This document shows, in pieces, positions 9,269-18,367 of a stretch of 64,000 bases of DNA; within the stretch, counting starts at the first letter, position 1; the number at the start of each line of letters is the position of its first letter. The notes below the pieces were generated by a model. That model was not told the DNA's origin. It saw only the letters and a program-made list of their open reading frames with translations, and ran no database searches. Origin of the DNA: Wolbachia endosymbiont of Oedothorax gibbosus (lineage in GTDB: Bacteria; Pseudomonadota; Alphaproteobacteria; Rickettsiales; Anaplasmataceae); contig NZ_OW370567.1 of assembly GCF_936270435.1 (NCBI RefSeq), positions 186,001 to 250,000 of the forward strand. The letters run 5' to 3'. Position numbers and translations under genes: made by a program.

Positions 9269-10096
9269 TTACTTATTATAGCTATAACACTGAAGTTTAC
9301 AACCAGAACAAACCACTTGGCCACGTGGAACTGACTTCAGTTCATTAGTTGAAACTTGATTTGAGCAGAATATGCATTTTATTGTGTTGCTTGGAGTAAG
9401 TGAGTTATCAACAGTAATTCTATCATCAAAAACAAAACACTCACCTTCCCAATTACCATTTTTATTATAAGTTTTTTCAAGGTAAGAAAGAATGCCGCCT
9501 TTCAGGTGGTACACATTGTTAAATCCAAGATTTTTCATGTACGCTGTAGATTTTTCGCATCTAATCCCACCAGTACAGTACATAGCTACTTTCAGGTCTT
9601 TACTCTCAGAGAAAGACTTTGCCCACTCAGGGAAATCGCGAAAACGCTGAGTATGTGGATTGATTGCATTTTTAAACTTGCCTAACTCAACCTCATACTC
9701 ATTTCGTGTATCTATTACTAAAACGTCAGGTTGAGAAGTAAAATCATCCCAATGCTCTGGATCAACATATTTACCCTTAAGGGAAATATCAAGATTGCCT
9801 ACACCAAGATTCACAATCTCTCTTTTTAATTTTACCTTCATCTTGCTAAATGGTTGATATTCTGCTGCACTCTCTTTCCATGTAAGGTCCCTTAGCCTAT
9901 AATCAGAACGTAGAAAATCGAATATTTTATCAATCGCGTTTCTTTCACCAGATATAGTCGCATTAATACCCTCTTCTGCAAGGAGTATAGTACCCTTTAA
10001 TTCAACGTTGTCGCATGCAGTTTTTATTTCGTCTTTCATGTCATAATAATTAGAGAGTTCTACAAAGTGATAGAAAGTTGCAATGACGAAGCTCAT
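9269..10096 (-). CDS. trhO: tRNA uridine(34) hydroxylase TrhO (rhodanese-like, UPF0176)
   Basis: 275 residues. An N-terminal acylphosphatase-like domain (about 1-95, LKGTILLAEEGINATISG) is followed by a rhodanese domain with the active-site loop MYCTGGIRCEKSTAYM near residue 170. The C-terminal Cys pairs CIFCSNQ and CSGCKLQCYSY look like a metal-binding tail. The family makes 5-hydroxyuridine at position 34 of some tRNAs, using oxygen rather than sulfur transfer chemistry. The gene stands alone and is oriented away from the permease gene that follows. Confidence 0.92.
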   Translation of the reverse strand: MSFVIATFYHFVELSNYYDMKDEIKTACDNVELKGTILLAEEGINATISGERNAIDKIFDFLRSDYRLRDLTWKESAAEYQPFSKMKVKLKREIVNLGVGNLDISLKGKYVDPEHWDDFTSQPDVLVIDTRNEYEVELGKFKNAINPHTQRFRDFPEWAKSFSESKDLKVAMYCTGGIRCEKSTAYMKNLGFNNVYHLKGGILSYLEKTYNKNGNWEGECFVFDDRITVDNSLTPSNTIKCIFCSNQVSTNELKSVPRGQVVCSGCKLQCYSYNK

Positions 10097-10225
10097 GATT
10101 ATTCACTTATCAACTAAAAACATGATATACAAAATTACAAAGATATTCAATAGTACGGCTGTTAATTACTGGATATCTTCAGTTTTTACATATAACATTT
10201 TAATATCAAATATAGATTCAAATTA

Positions 10226-11824
10226 ATGTTTTTGAGAGTATTTAAAAATATATTCTTATTTTTAGTAAGTATATTATTCGTCTGTCCTATACTATCGTTA
10301 ATATCGATTCTATTTACAGAATCAGCAAATTCTGGATGGGTAATCAGCACACTTTTCCCTGAATATATACTGAGTACGTTAATTTTGATGATAGGAGTGG
10401 GGGGAATATCTTTCATATTTGGAGTAATTCCAGCTTGGCTCACCACATTTTTTTCATTTCCTGGAAGTAAAATTTTTGAGATTGCTTTGTTCTTTCCGAT
10501 ATCGATTCCCGGATATATAGTAGCGTTCGTCTATGTAAATACACTAGAGTTTTCAGGTCCGGTGCAGAGCTCATTAAGAGACATTTTAGGGTGGAGCAAA
10601 GGTGACTATTGGTTTCCTGAAATAAAATCCCTAGGTGGTGGAATATTAGTGATGGGATTTAGCCTATATCCATACGTTTATATGTTAGTCCGCTCAAGTC
10701 TAAAGAATGTTAGTAACTCAGTCACTATTGCATCAACACTTGGGTTCTCCTCATTGAAGAGCCTGTTTTCTGTCATCATACCTTCCATACGCCCATCGAT
10801 TATAGCTGGGTTGTCCTTGGTACTAATGGAGGTAATTACGGATTTTGGCACACCACAGTTTCTTGCTATCGATACTTTTACGACAGGAATATATCGCACC
10901 TGGTTTTTACTGCATGACAAATATTCAACTACTGTTTTGGCAGTTGCAGAATTGATTTTTGTTGTAACACTAATAGCTATCGAAAAAAAACTACAAAAAA
11001 AAGGAATATCCTACTCTTCAATCAATACCAATTCAGATTATCACAACAAACGGAGTGTAAGTGGTGCTATACCGTTAATTTGCACTTATATTATGTGTGC
11101 ATTACCAATATTGATAGGTTTTATTTTGCCAATGATTCCACTCATATATTGGAGCATAGAGAAGGGGTTTTTCATATACGAAGCAAGGTTCTATAATATA
11201 ATAGCAAATAGCATTAGTTTATCAGTTATTACTGCACTAATCTCAATTAGCATTGCAATAATAATTGGATATACGGCGCGTAAAAATAAGGTAATCAATA
11301 ATGTAGCACGTCTCATTTCTTTAGGCTACGCAATTCCAAATGCAATTATCGCAATTAGCATAATAATATTTTTAAGCAGAATATCCTCTTTCATTACTCA
11401 ATATATTGTGGAAATTAGCTTGGTAGGGACTATTGGCGCTTTAGTTTACTCATATTTATTTCGTTTTTTTGCTATATCTTTCAAGGCGGTAGAGTCAGGG
11501 CTCAAAAAAACACCAAATGAAATTGAGTGGACTGCATATACCATGGGTCATGGGCCTATTTCCACATGTTTGAATGTTCATATCCCTCTCATCAAGAAGA
11601 GTATATTATCGGGATTTTTGCTCGTATTTATGGATACTATCAAGGAGCTCACAGCAACACTCATTATAAGACCATTTAATTTTGAAACTATATCAACTAG
11701 AATATATGAACTTGTAAGCGATGAGCGCTATAGAGAAGCTGCCCCATTTTCGTTAATAATAGTTATAATAGGCTTAATCTCTACAATAACCTTATTTACA
11801 CTTGATGATAAGGATAAAAAATAA
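10226..11824 (+). CDS. ABC transporter permease, ferric iron (FbpB) type
   Basis: A 532-residue inner-membrane protein made of two fused BPD_transp_1 halves, each with about six hydrophobic segments. Cytoplasmic EAA-like loops are visible at ASTLGFSSLKSLFSVIIPSIRPSI (first half) and AYTMGHGPISTCLNVHIPLIKKSI (second half), the contact points for the ATPase. The fused layout and segments such as FPISIPGYIVAFVYVNT match FbpB/SfuB permeases for Fe3+ import. Thiamine or other small-ligand permeases share the fold. No ATPase or binding-protein gene is adjacent, so partners must be elsewhere. The 3' end abuts the inverted terminus of an IS3/IS481 remnant 3 bp after the stop. Confidence 0.85.
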   Translation: MFLRVFKNIFLFLVSILFVCPILSLISILFTESANSGWVISTLFPEYILSTLILMIGVGGISFIFGVIPAWLTTFFSFPGSKIFEIALFFPISIPGYIVAFVYVNTLEFSGPVQSSLRDILGWSKGDYWFPEIKSLGGGILVMGFSLYPYVYMLVRSSLKNVSNSVTIASTLGFSSLKSLFSVIIPSIRPSIIAGLSLVLMEVITDFGTPQFLAIDTFTTGIYRTWFLLHDKYSTTVLAVAELIFVVTLIAIEKKLQKKGISYSSINTNSDYHNKRSVSGAIPLICTYIMCALPILIGFILPMIPLIYWSIEKGFFIYEARFYNIIANSISLSVITALISISIAIIIGYTARKNKVINNVARLISLGYAIPNAIIAISIIIFLSRISSFITQYIVEISLVGTIGALVYSYLFRFFAISFKAVESGLKKTPNEIEWTAYTMGHGPISTCLNVHIPLIKKSILSGFLLVFMDTIKELTATLIIRPFNFETISTRIYELVSDERYREAAPFSLIIVIIGLISTITLFTLDDKDKK

Positions 11825-11826
11825 AC

Positions 11827-12085
11827 TGTAATAGTTTAGACTTGATCTGACAGGCGTGAATTAACTGACAGAAGAATTGACAAAGTCAAAACCAAAATCA
11901 GCATCCTGTTTAATGCTATCAATATTTTTCTGATAAGCAATATGCATACTATCAAAAAAGGTTTGCATAGGATAGCAATATTTACCTGAATGCGGTCTAG
12001 ATCTATTGTAAGAATGCACCCAATGGTCTACATCTAACTGAAGTTCTGCCAAAGAGGTGTAAATTTTCTTTCTAAAGATAATATT
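11827..12085 (-). pseudogene. IS3/IS481-type transposase C-terminal fragment
   Basis: The minus-strand frame gives RKKIYTSLAELQLDVDHWVHSYNRSRPHSGKYC and the tail shared with bases 1-107, ending at the stop at 11861-11863. The integrase-core aspartates and the N-terminal helix-turn-helix are missing. Upstream of RKKIYT (beyond about 12085) the reading frame is made of unrelated intron-like DNA. The inner terminus TGTAATAGTTTAGACTTG starts at 11827. The pair of identical ends at 1-141 and 11827-11967 faces in opposite directions. Confidence 0.65.
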
Positions 12086-12662
12086 GATCTTGCATAGTTC
12101 TGTGGAACCTTTCACATATGCCATGCTTCGGAGTTGTTGGTAAGTGCACTTACAGTTTTACTTGTAATCATCTGCTTTCCTACCTTAAGTGGTTGACAAA
12201 GTTTCTTGTCACGAAGGACCAAATGGAAGTCTGCTCGTTTTCACGCGAATTAATGTCTATCCATTTCATTACAAACTGGCATTCGCTTTCTCCATTATCC
12301 TTTACCTGCACCTTCATCAGCATTCCTTGCGGTTTGCTTGCCATATAGGCGAAATACAGGCTTACCCTGTTCCTTCTATCATACAACAGTGGGTTAGGTG
12401 GCTTCTCTATACCGGTGATTTGCGTACATCCAGAAATGAAAAATGTCACATTACCTTTTGGTCAGAGCTTGTCAGCATCTTTAGCTCTTTCGTAATTACG
12501 ATACTTATGAAACTTCACTTGCGTTCACCATACCACTAAGCCTAGCCCTCCAACCACATGATGCTTGTAGTTTATGCTTTCTCTCACGATTGAGCATCTT
12601 CTTTTTCAAGAGGAGGTTCATTGTCCGCATCGCTCGGCACCAACTGGTTGCCCGATTCGCAC
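12086..12662 (-). mobile_element. Group II intron 5' remnant (probable)
   Basis: On the minus strand the segment starts GTGCGAATCGGGCAACC at 12662, matching the GUGYG 5' end of bacterial group II introns. It continues with domain I-like text, including GGAACAGGGTAAGCCTGTAT and AAACCGCAAGGAATGCTGA (about 12380-12310). Short open frames across it (for example 12180-12449) are incidental. It breaks the Rpn-like gene immediately upstream. The reverse-transcriptase part and the 3' end are gone, replaced by the IS3/IS481 fragment at about 12085. Intron identity rests on these motifs only, and no fold was computed. Confidence 0.5.
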
Positions 12663-13033
12663 TGATGCATAGACTCAGATGGCAAAACATCTGGTTTAAT
12701 AAGTTTTAGAATCCTTTCAGTTTCTTTCTGAATGAATTCCTCTCCTTTTAAACAATATGACCGAAGACTTTCAGGTCGCACCATTTCAATTATTAGCTGA
12801 GTTCCAGTGGAATCAGTACAGAGAACATCAACAATACTTTGTTTATCAGAGGCAACTTCGGGATCCATAATAGTGCTAAGAAACTCAACTTCTTGTATTG
12901 GATTTATCTCAGTAAACCCTAAAATATCGTTCAAAAAATGTATGAGAATATTCTTATTTTTTTCCGTTCCAAATATTTTTTTGAAGGTCAAATCCAGCTT
13001 AGGGTCGAGAAACTTAGATAAAGCCATAGCCAA
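12663..13033 (-). pseudogene. Rpn family (PD-(D/E)XK) recombination-promoting nuclease, truncated
   Basis: Begins MALSKFLDPKLDLTFKKIFG, the standard opening of PDDEXK_2/Rpn proteins in Wolbachia. It reaches the nuclease core at SIVDVLCTDSTGTQLIIEM. After IIEM the expected Gln and the following family blocks are absent and the text jumps to SYCLKGEEFIQKETERILK, which suggests an internal deletion that kept frame. The reading frame then enters the group II intron remnant at 12662 and stops at 12584. Rpn proteins are linked to recombination and mobility. This copy lacks part of its catalytic core. Confidence 0.7.
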
Positions 13034-13119
13034 AATGCTTAAAAATATTAATAATTATACACACAATTATTCAACCATATTTTTGAAGATAGCTATAGCT
13101 ATGCCGCCGCGGCGCTAAC

Positions 13120-13200
13120 AAGCAGCGGAGTCCTACGTCATACCGTCACGGTATCTCTAGATCACGCTAACAAGTAGCGGGATGACGGTTGTCGGTAGGC
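13120..13200. repeat. Short palindromic repeat, CATACCGTCACGGTATCTC type
   Basis: Contains CATACCGTCACGGTATCTC followed by GCGGGATGACGG. The same pair appears inverted at 17696-17748 as CCGTCATCCCGCAGCGGG then GATACCGCGACGGTATGACG. It is a second short-repeat family, distinct from the CAGTGCTTGACACTGG type, and lies in the 13034-13200 gap where I see no gene. Confidence 0.6.
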
Positions 13201-13290
13201 CTAAATTACTTTAGTCATAAATATTAAGAAATTTACCAAACGAAAAAAAAGGCAAAAGAAGCCCCGTTGGTGACTAGTTATTTATATGTA

Positions 13291-14239
13291 TAGCACTTCT
13301 CATAATAATCCGAACAGATCATAGAAAGGCAGAATCAACAGCATGACGAAAAGACTTGAATAGAGGAATGTTTTTCCTGACTCTGTTTTTTATAGCAAAC
13401 CAATGATGTTCAATTTTGTTAAAATCTGGAGAATACGGTGGCAGATACAAAATTTCTGCACCAATCCCTTTAGCAAGCTTAATGATCTTATCAGACTTAT
13501 GAAAAGTAGCATTGTCAAGAATGACAGTTTGTCCAGGTTCCAAGGTCGGTATCAAAAATTGCTCAAACCATCCATTAAAAATATCCATATTACAGTGGCC
13601 TTCAAAGGTTAATGGAGCAACTATTTTTCTTTCACTTAAAGCTGCAATCATACTGATTCGTTGAGTTTTCTTCCCAGATTTTAGGGCATAAAACCGCTGT
13701 CCCTTCTGACAATATCCATAGGGGTAGTCTTCAGTGTTGTCAATGCCAGACTCATCTATATACACTAAGTTTTTAGGTTCTTTTGTTGCTATAATTTTCA
13801 AGAATTTAGCACGTTTTTCTTCGCTTCTTTCCTTGTACCCATAGGTCTTTTTTTGCGTGTAAATCCAATTTTTTTCAGGGCTCGGTGGATAGTTTGGATA
13901 CTAACGTTGCTCCAAAGTTTAGCCATTTCCAATAGAGTCTTTCCTCCGTTTTCTCTGGCAAATTTAGCAAAGGCATCCCAGTCGGTAATTTTGTGATTGT
14001 AACCTCCATTTCCAAGTTTTTTTGATTGAAAGTCACCTGTTTCTTTTCTTCTTTGCTGCCACTCCCACAAAGTAGTTCGTCCAATTTTAAATCTTGCTGC
14101 CACTGTTTCTCTGCTTTCTCCCTCGTCTAGAGCTTCCATTGCTTTTTTCCTTAAGTCATAACTATATGCTGCTGGCATACCTACCTTCACTACTACAAAT
14201 CCTTATTTTACCTTATTTGGACTATTATGAAAAGTACTA
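13291..14239 (-). mobile_element. IS630-family insertion sequence (949 bp), copy 1
   Basis: Terminal inverted repeats begin TAGCACTTCTCATAATAATC on the left and end GACTATTATGAAAAGTACTA on the right. The flanking target is a TA dinucleotide (13289-13290, 14240-14241). A second copy of exactly the same length is at 37901-38849. The two overlapping transposase frames appear intact in both, so the element may be active. It interrupts dispersed repeat R copy 1. Confidence 0.92.
13319..14190 (-). CDS. IS630 family transposase, two frames (copy 1)
   Basis: The first frame (14190-13798) has the N-terminal helix-turn-helix part (YSYDLRKKAMEALDEGESRE, AARFKIGRTTLWEWQQRRK). The second (13801-13319) holds the DDE core: VYIDESGIDN, TVILDNATFHKSD and YSPDFNKIEHHWFAIK. 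The frames overlap by 4 bp next to an A-rich stretch (GAAGAAAAACG). Full-length enzyme probably needs ribosomal frameshifting, as in other IS630. The same arrangement in the second copy argues that the two-frame structure is native rather than a mutation. Confidence 0.88.
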
Positions 14240-14638
14240 TACTTCAAAATATTGGCGTTTTTTATTCTAAACGCTACGATTCAGCCGCTTTTAAATGCGA
14301 TTAACCTAAATTATAAACGTTAAGAAATTTACTGAGCGGAAAAAAAGGCAAAGAAACCCTAGGGTAGCTAGTATTCAAATTCTCCCTTGTTCTATTTGAC
14401 GTCTTTTGATGTCTTAAACGCTTTATAAGCGCGTTTCGGCTTGTATAGGTAGAAACCCAGAAGTTTTATAAAGACATGAGGTGCACATAGTGCAAAAAAT
14501 TAAGCATGATTTACGCCAAATACAAAGTTCCCTTTGTCGTTTTAATCTGCAGATTGCGAAGATAAATAAATAGCTTCAGTTTCATGATAAGGGGGCTGGC
14601 GGAGTTTGTCAAGTAGTTTTGCATTGTGAAAACAATTA

Positions 14639-15430
14639 TCACAAAAATCCTATATCACCGGTCATGAATACGTTATTTGCCCATTCGATTAATAACTTAC
14701 CTCCTGGTAAATCTACTGAAGTCTGTTGGGCAGTCAGATATCCACGTAGTGTGGATGCAACAAGTGCCGCACAGGCTGCACTACCGCATGATGCAGTAAT
14801 GCCTGTACCTCTTTCCCAAACCCTTAAAGCTATTTCTCCAGACTTTTCAACTTGTGCAATACTAATATTAATTTTCTGAGGAAATAATTCGTGATTTTCC
14901 AGCTTTGGTCCTAAATTTCGCAATGGTATTTCACTTATGTTATCAACAAAAAAAACTATATGAGGGTTACCAATATTTACTGCAACAGGATCTTTTAGCA
15001 TTTCAAGCTCTACAGGTAAGTGAAGAGTGTCACACTCAGTAGACAAGGGAATTTCATGCCATTTTAGCAAAGGTTTACCCATGTTAACCTTTATGGATTT
15101 ATCACCAACTTTAAAACACTCTAAAATGCGCTTGTTTGTTAGCTCAATAGTGGAGTATTCAGCACCTTTTTCTGACATTATCAAATATCCAACACAGCGT
15201 GCTGCGTTTCCGCACATTTCAGCTTTGCTACCATCAGCATTATAGATATGCATAAAGCAGTCTGCAGCATTAGACATTGTTATAATTATCACTTGATCAC
15301 AACTGCTTTGATCAGCAATTTGTCTATAGTTCCAGTCTAAATTGTTTGTTGAACGTGAGTCTATGATAACAAAATTATTGCCAGTACCGTGCATCTTGAT
15401 AAAATTTTTAGGACCTTGGCCACTCATCAT
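14639..15430 (-). CDS. dapF: Diaminopimelate epimerase
   Basis: Converts LL- to meso-diaminopimelate for lysine and lipid II synthesis. 263 residues with both catalytic cysteines in place: Cys73 in AEMCGNAARCVGY and Cys215 in ITASCGSAACAAL. The N-terminal FIKMHGTGNNFVIID block is typical. The usual GAGIT before Cys215 reads GTGIT. It overlaps the upstream nitroreductase gene by 23 bp, so the two are probably co-transcribed. The stop lies just inside the end of dispersed repeat R copy 1. Confidence 0.95.
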   Translation of the reverse strand: MMSGQGPKNFIKMHGTGNNFVIIDSRSTNNLDWNYRQIADQSSCDQVIIITMSNAADCFMHIYNADGSKAEMCGNAARCVGYLIMSEKGAEYSTIELTNKRILECFKVGDKSIKVNMGKPLLKWHEIPLSTECDTLHLPVELEMLKDPVAVNIGNPHIVFFVDNISEIPLRNLGPKLENHELFPQKINISIAQVEKSGEIALRVWERGTGITASCGSAACAALVASTLRGYLTAQQTSVDLPGGKLLIEWANNVFMTGDIGFL

Positions 15431-15965
15431 AAAAAAATATTTCTTCTATTGGTCTTCTTTTTTTCTTACTTGTTTCAGCGCCCTCTTCTTCGTAACCAAC
15501 CGCTATCACTGACATTACATTAAAATCATCGGATATATTGAATCTTTCTACTATTTTATCTCTATCAAATCCACCCATTTGATGAGCCATTAAGTTCATA
15601 GCTGCAGCCTGTAGCATAAGTGCATAATTTGCTGCACCAGTATCGTGATTAGCCCAAAAATTTTCACCTTTGTCAGATTTACGGAAATTCTTAGCGCTTA
15701 GAGATATAATTAGTATTTGTGCATCTTTTGCCCATTTTTGATTAGATTCATCAAGGCAATTGAGCAATTTTCCCCATGCGCTTTGATTGTTCTGTTTGTT
15801 GCATATTACGTATCTCCAGGGTTCATCACCAAAACATGAGGGAGTCAGCCTTATAGCTTCCATTAAAATATCCATGTCTTCCTGAGATATTGCTCTTGTA
15901 GGATCGTATGAACGTCCGCTGTGTCTTGCTTTCATCAACGATAATAGATCTTGTTTACTCATCAT
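15408..15965 (-). CDS. Nitroreductase family FMN-dependent oxidoreductase
   Basis: About 185 residues when started at the paired ATGs at 15965/15962 (MMSKQDLLSLMKARHSGRSYDP). The frame is open further up to 16028, but those residues look untranslated. The RHSGRSYD motif is the FMN-phosphate contact region, and PSCFGDEPWRYVICN and MNLMAHQMGGFDRDK are conserved nitroreductase blocks. It is likely an NAD(P)H-dependent reductase of quinones or nitro compounds. The physiological substrate cannot be inferred. Its 3' end overlaps dapF by 23 bp. Confidence 0.88.
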   Translation of the reverse strand: MMSKQDLLSLMKARHSGRSYDPTRAISQEDMDILMEAIRLTPSCFGDEPWRYVICNKQNNQSAWGKLLNCLDESNQKWAKDAQILIISLSAKNFRKSDKGENFWANHDTGAANYALMLQAAAMNLMAHQMGGFDRDKIVERFNISDDFNVMSVIAVGYEEEGAETSKKKRRPIEEIFFYDEWPRS

Positions 15966-16080
15966 TTTTAATTTAATAGTGCATAAATAATTTATTGTAG
16001 CACAATATAAGTAAAATTTAAATTGCAAAACCTCTTATACACATATATTACATTTAATAAGTTATTTTTATTGGGAAGGT

Positions 16081-16608
16081 ATGTTTATAACACAATCTAG
16101 CAGTAGATCAACACTGGCTGAAATATTGTCTTGCGTTTTACTTTTATTCTTAATGGCTCAAATAAGCATACCATTGCAGCCTGTGCCTATCACATTGCAA
16201 ACTTTAGGAGTAATGCTTATTGGGCTTAAATTTAACCGCAGAACAGCATTCTATTCTGTGCTTACATATCTATCACTTGGTGCAATAGGATTTCCTGTTT
16301 TTGCGAATTTTTCTGGTGGTTATCACATTTTTCTCGGACCAACAGGTGGATATTTAATTGGCTTTTTAGCTGCTGTCATAGTGATGGACGAAGTCAATGA
16401 ACTCTTAAGTCTTAAATGTGAATTACTCGCACGCAATTCTTTTAGTTGTATAGTTGGCACAGCTATGATTTTTATATGTGGTGCCAGTTGGCTTGCTGTT
16501 CACGTGGGTATGGGACAAGCAATAATGGTGGGTGTTTTACCATTTATCCTTCTTGGTTTGGTAAAAATTTTTCTACTTGTAGCAGCTTTGCAATATTTGA
16601 AAAAATGA
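16081..16608 (+). CDS. bioY: Biotin transporter BioY (ECF S-component)
   Basis: 175-residue membrane protein with five or six hydrophobic segments. The family motifs ISIPLQPVPITLQTLGVML (about 28-46) and LSLGAIGFPVFANFSGG followed by GPTGGYLIGF are complete. BioY binds biotin in the membrane, alone or with an ECF energising module (no such genes are here). The ATG follows GGGAAGGT, a usable ribosome site. The stop overlaps the next start by 4 bp (ATGA), which indicates translational coupling. Confidence 0.93.
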   Translation: MFITQSSSRSTLAEILSCVLLLFLMAQISIPLQPVPITLQTLGVMLIGLKFNRRTAFYSVLTYLSLGAIGFPVFANFSGGYHIFLGPTGGYLIGFLAAVIVMDEVNELLSLKCELLARNSFSCIVGTAMIFICGASWLAVHVGMGQAIMVGVLPFILLGLVKIFLLVAALQYLKK

Positions 16609-16994
16609 TAAAATTCCGCCCTCATCATTTCATGTGCACCCTCGCGTTTCGGGGATATGGGTATTCTCAGGGTTTTGTAGAAAATTATAAAAAGATAGCA
16701 AGCAAAGTAATTAGTACTCAAATCGAAGTAGTTGGTAATCTTGATAGTATTTGTAGTGCTTGCCCAAACCAGACTAAACAAGGTAAATGCACCACACAAG
16801 CTAAAGTTTTAGAGCTAGATAGAAGGCATATGGAAATTTTAGGAATAAAAATTGGCGAGACTTTGACCTGGAGTGAAGCGGTAGAAAAGATTAGAGAGAA
16901 AATGTCTTTAAAGAAATTTGATTACGCATGTGAGGGGTGCAACTGGCAGCCATATGGAATATGTAAAAATGCCCTTTTAAATCTACAAAGGTAG
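16605..16994 (+). CDS. DUF1284 domain protein, Cys-rich
   Basis: 129 residues from the ATG that overlaps the bioY stop. It begins IKFRPHHFMCTLAFRGYGYS, the DUF1284 opening. It has four pairs of cysteines or single cysteines in ICSACPNQTKQGKC and YACEGCNWQPYGIC that could bind a metal or iron-sulfur cluster. Function is unknown. Coupling to bioY hints at a link with biotin (an Fe-S enzyme end product), but this is only inference. An upstream in-frame extension to 16446 is the shadow of bioY. Confidence 0.8.
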   Translation: MIKFRPHHFMCTLAFRGYGYSQGFVENYKKIASKVISTQIEVVGNLDSICSACPNQTKQGKCTTQAKVLELDRRHMEILGIKIGETLTWSEAVEKIREKMSLKKFDYACEGCNWQPYGICKNALLNLQR

Positions 16995-17072
16995 TTGACA
17001 AAATGTTAAGATAAATTGAAGCATTTTTGTGGAAATAGATTTCTTGCCCAAGCCACAACTGTCATTCAATAG

Positions 17073-17564
17073 AAACGAAAAACTTGCTTGACAAGCCTCG
17101 CCAGCCCCACTATCATGAAACTGAAGCTATTTATTTATCTTCGCAGTCTGCAGATTAAAACGACAAAGGGAACTTTGTATTTGGCGTAAATCATGCTTAA
17201 TTTTTTGCACTATGTGCACCTCATGTCTTTATAAAACTTTTAGGTTTCTACCTATACAAGCAGAAACGCGCTTATAAAGCGTTCAAGACATCAAAAGACG
17301 TCAAATAGAACAAGGGAGAATTTGAATACTGGCTACCCTGGGGGTTCTTTGCCTTTTTTTCTGCCTAGTAAATTTCTTAAACATTTATAGCTAAGGTTAG
17401 TTGCATTTAAAAGCAGCTAAATTGCAGCGTTTAAGACTTAAAAAAACGCCAATACAGAAAATAGACAATGACCAGGGCTTCTTTTGCCTTTTTTTTATTT
17501 GCTTAAATATTTATGGCTAAAGATTGCACGAATGTTGCAATTACAAAAACGATTTCTACTAGGG
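17073..17564 (-). repeat. Dispersed ~490 bp repeat R, copy 2 (inverted)
   Basis: Reverse complement of copy 1: it begins CTTGACAAGCCTCGCCAGCC, passes TGCACTATGTGCACCTCATG and ends with GGCTTCTTTTGCC and GTTGCAATTAC. It is a complete copy. With copy 1 it brackets the dapF-nitroreductase-bioY-DUF1284 block in inverted orientation. The rest of 16995-17856 is filled by palindromic repeats, and I see no gene. Confidence 0.8.
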
Positions 17565-17565
17565 T

Positions 17566-17674
17566 GTCATCCCAGTCTGGGATCCAGGAAAGTTTGCTTG
17601 TAAACTAACATAGAAAGTGGTTACAACGTTCTTGATTACGTTAAATTAAAAACTGGATCCCAGACTGGGATGAC
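17566..17674. repeat. MITE-like element with palindromic ends
   Basis: About 109 bp bounded by GTGTCATCCCAGTCTGGGATC on the left and its inverted form ending CCAGACTGGGATGACATC on the right. Each end is itself a palindrome. A similar layout, about 110-165 bp with the same kind of ends, is at 25319-25425, 60228-60392 and 61584-61715. No coding capacity. Confidence 0.65.
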
Positions 17675-17694
17675 ATCATAGGGGCGCTGGCCCT

Positions 17695-17850
17695 GACAAC
17701 CGTCATCCCGCAGCGGGATCTAGAGATACCGCGACGGTATGACGTAGATTGCTGTCATTCCAGTGCTTGGCACTGGAATCCAGCCTTTATTATGCAGCCA
17801 CTTGGTTGAAATTAAGTCTTCTGGATCCCAGACTGGGATGACAAGAAGAG
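17695..17850. repeat. Cluster of short palindromic repeats
   Basis: Contains CCGTCATCCCGCAGCGGGAT with GATACCGCGACGGTATGACG (the inverse of the repeat at 13120-13200), then CATTCCAGTGCTTGGCACTGG and GGATCCCAGACTGGGATGAC. The cluster runs into the first codons of the terminase frame at 17850, which raises doubt about that gene's true start. Confidence 0.65.
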
Positions 17851-18367
17851 GGCTACTTGGATGACATCTTTCAACATTATATCATGAACTTTCTAAAATT
17901 CATTGAGTTATGCTTTCAAACGGTAGTGCCGGGGTGTGAGTATAATGATTATCAGTATATAAAAGTCATAGCAGACAGACTTGAAGCGGCAAATGTTGGC
18001 AAAATGAGGCGAATAATATTCAATATGCCTCCGCGTTCAATGAAGTCCCTGTGCATAAGCGTTGCGTGGCCCGCATGGATACTGGGAAATCAGCCCACTG
18101 CAAGAATAATAGTTGCAAGTTACTCCCGGCTGCTTAGCGAAAAACACTCGCTCGATACAAGGTGTATAATGCAGTCTAGTTGGTATAGAGAGCTATTTCC
18201 AGAGGTAGAACTATCCAAAGATCAGAATACCAAATACAAATTTCAAACAGTGCAGAGAGGATACAGAATCGCAACATCAGTTGGAGGAACACTAACCGGT
18301 GAAGGCGGTGATTTTATCATTGTGGATGATCCGCTCAGTTCTGCTCAAGCTTTGAGTGAAACGCTTA

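Larger units (their letters stand above)
13195..14617 (+). repeat. Dispersed ~490 bp repeat R, copy 1 (split by IS630)
   Basis: Two halves of one repeat lie at 13195-13290 and 14242-14617, with the 949 bp IS630 between them. Landmarks shared with other copies are ATTAAGAAATTTACC, GGCAAAAGAAGCCCC, the hairpin TGCACATAGTGCA with AAAAAATTAA, and CTGGCGGAGTTTGTCAAG at the end. Other copies: 17073-17564 (inverted), 25442-25923, 41401-41842, 49508-49818 and 59902-60218 (inverted). No open frame runs through it. It could be a non-autonomous mobile element or carry a structured RNA. Confidence 0.75.

Noticed and set aside
12180..12539. Frames of 89 and 116 codons near the Rpn fragment
   Set aside because: They lie in the probable group II intron remnant and have no family similarity; intron RNA structure explains the conserved text better.
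16446..16604. Upstream extension of the DUF1284 protein
   Set aside because: It is the out-of-frame reading of bioY; the ATG at 16605 overlapping the bioY stop gives the family-typical N-terminus.
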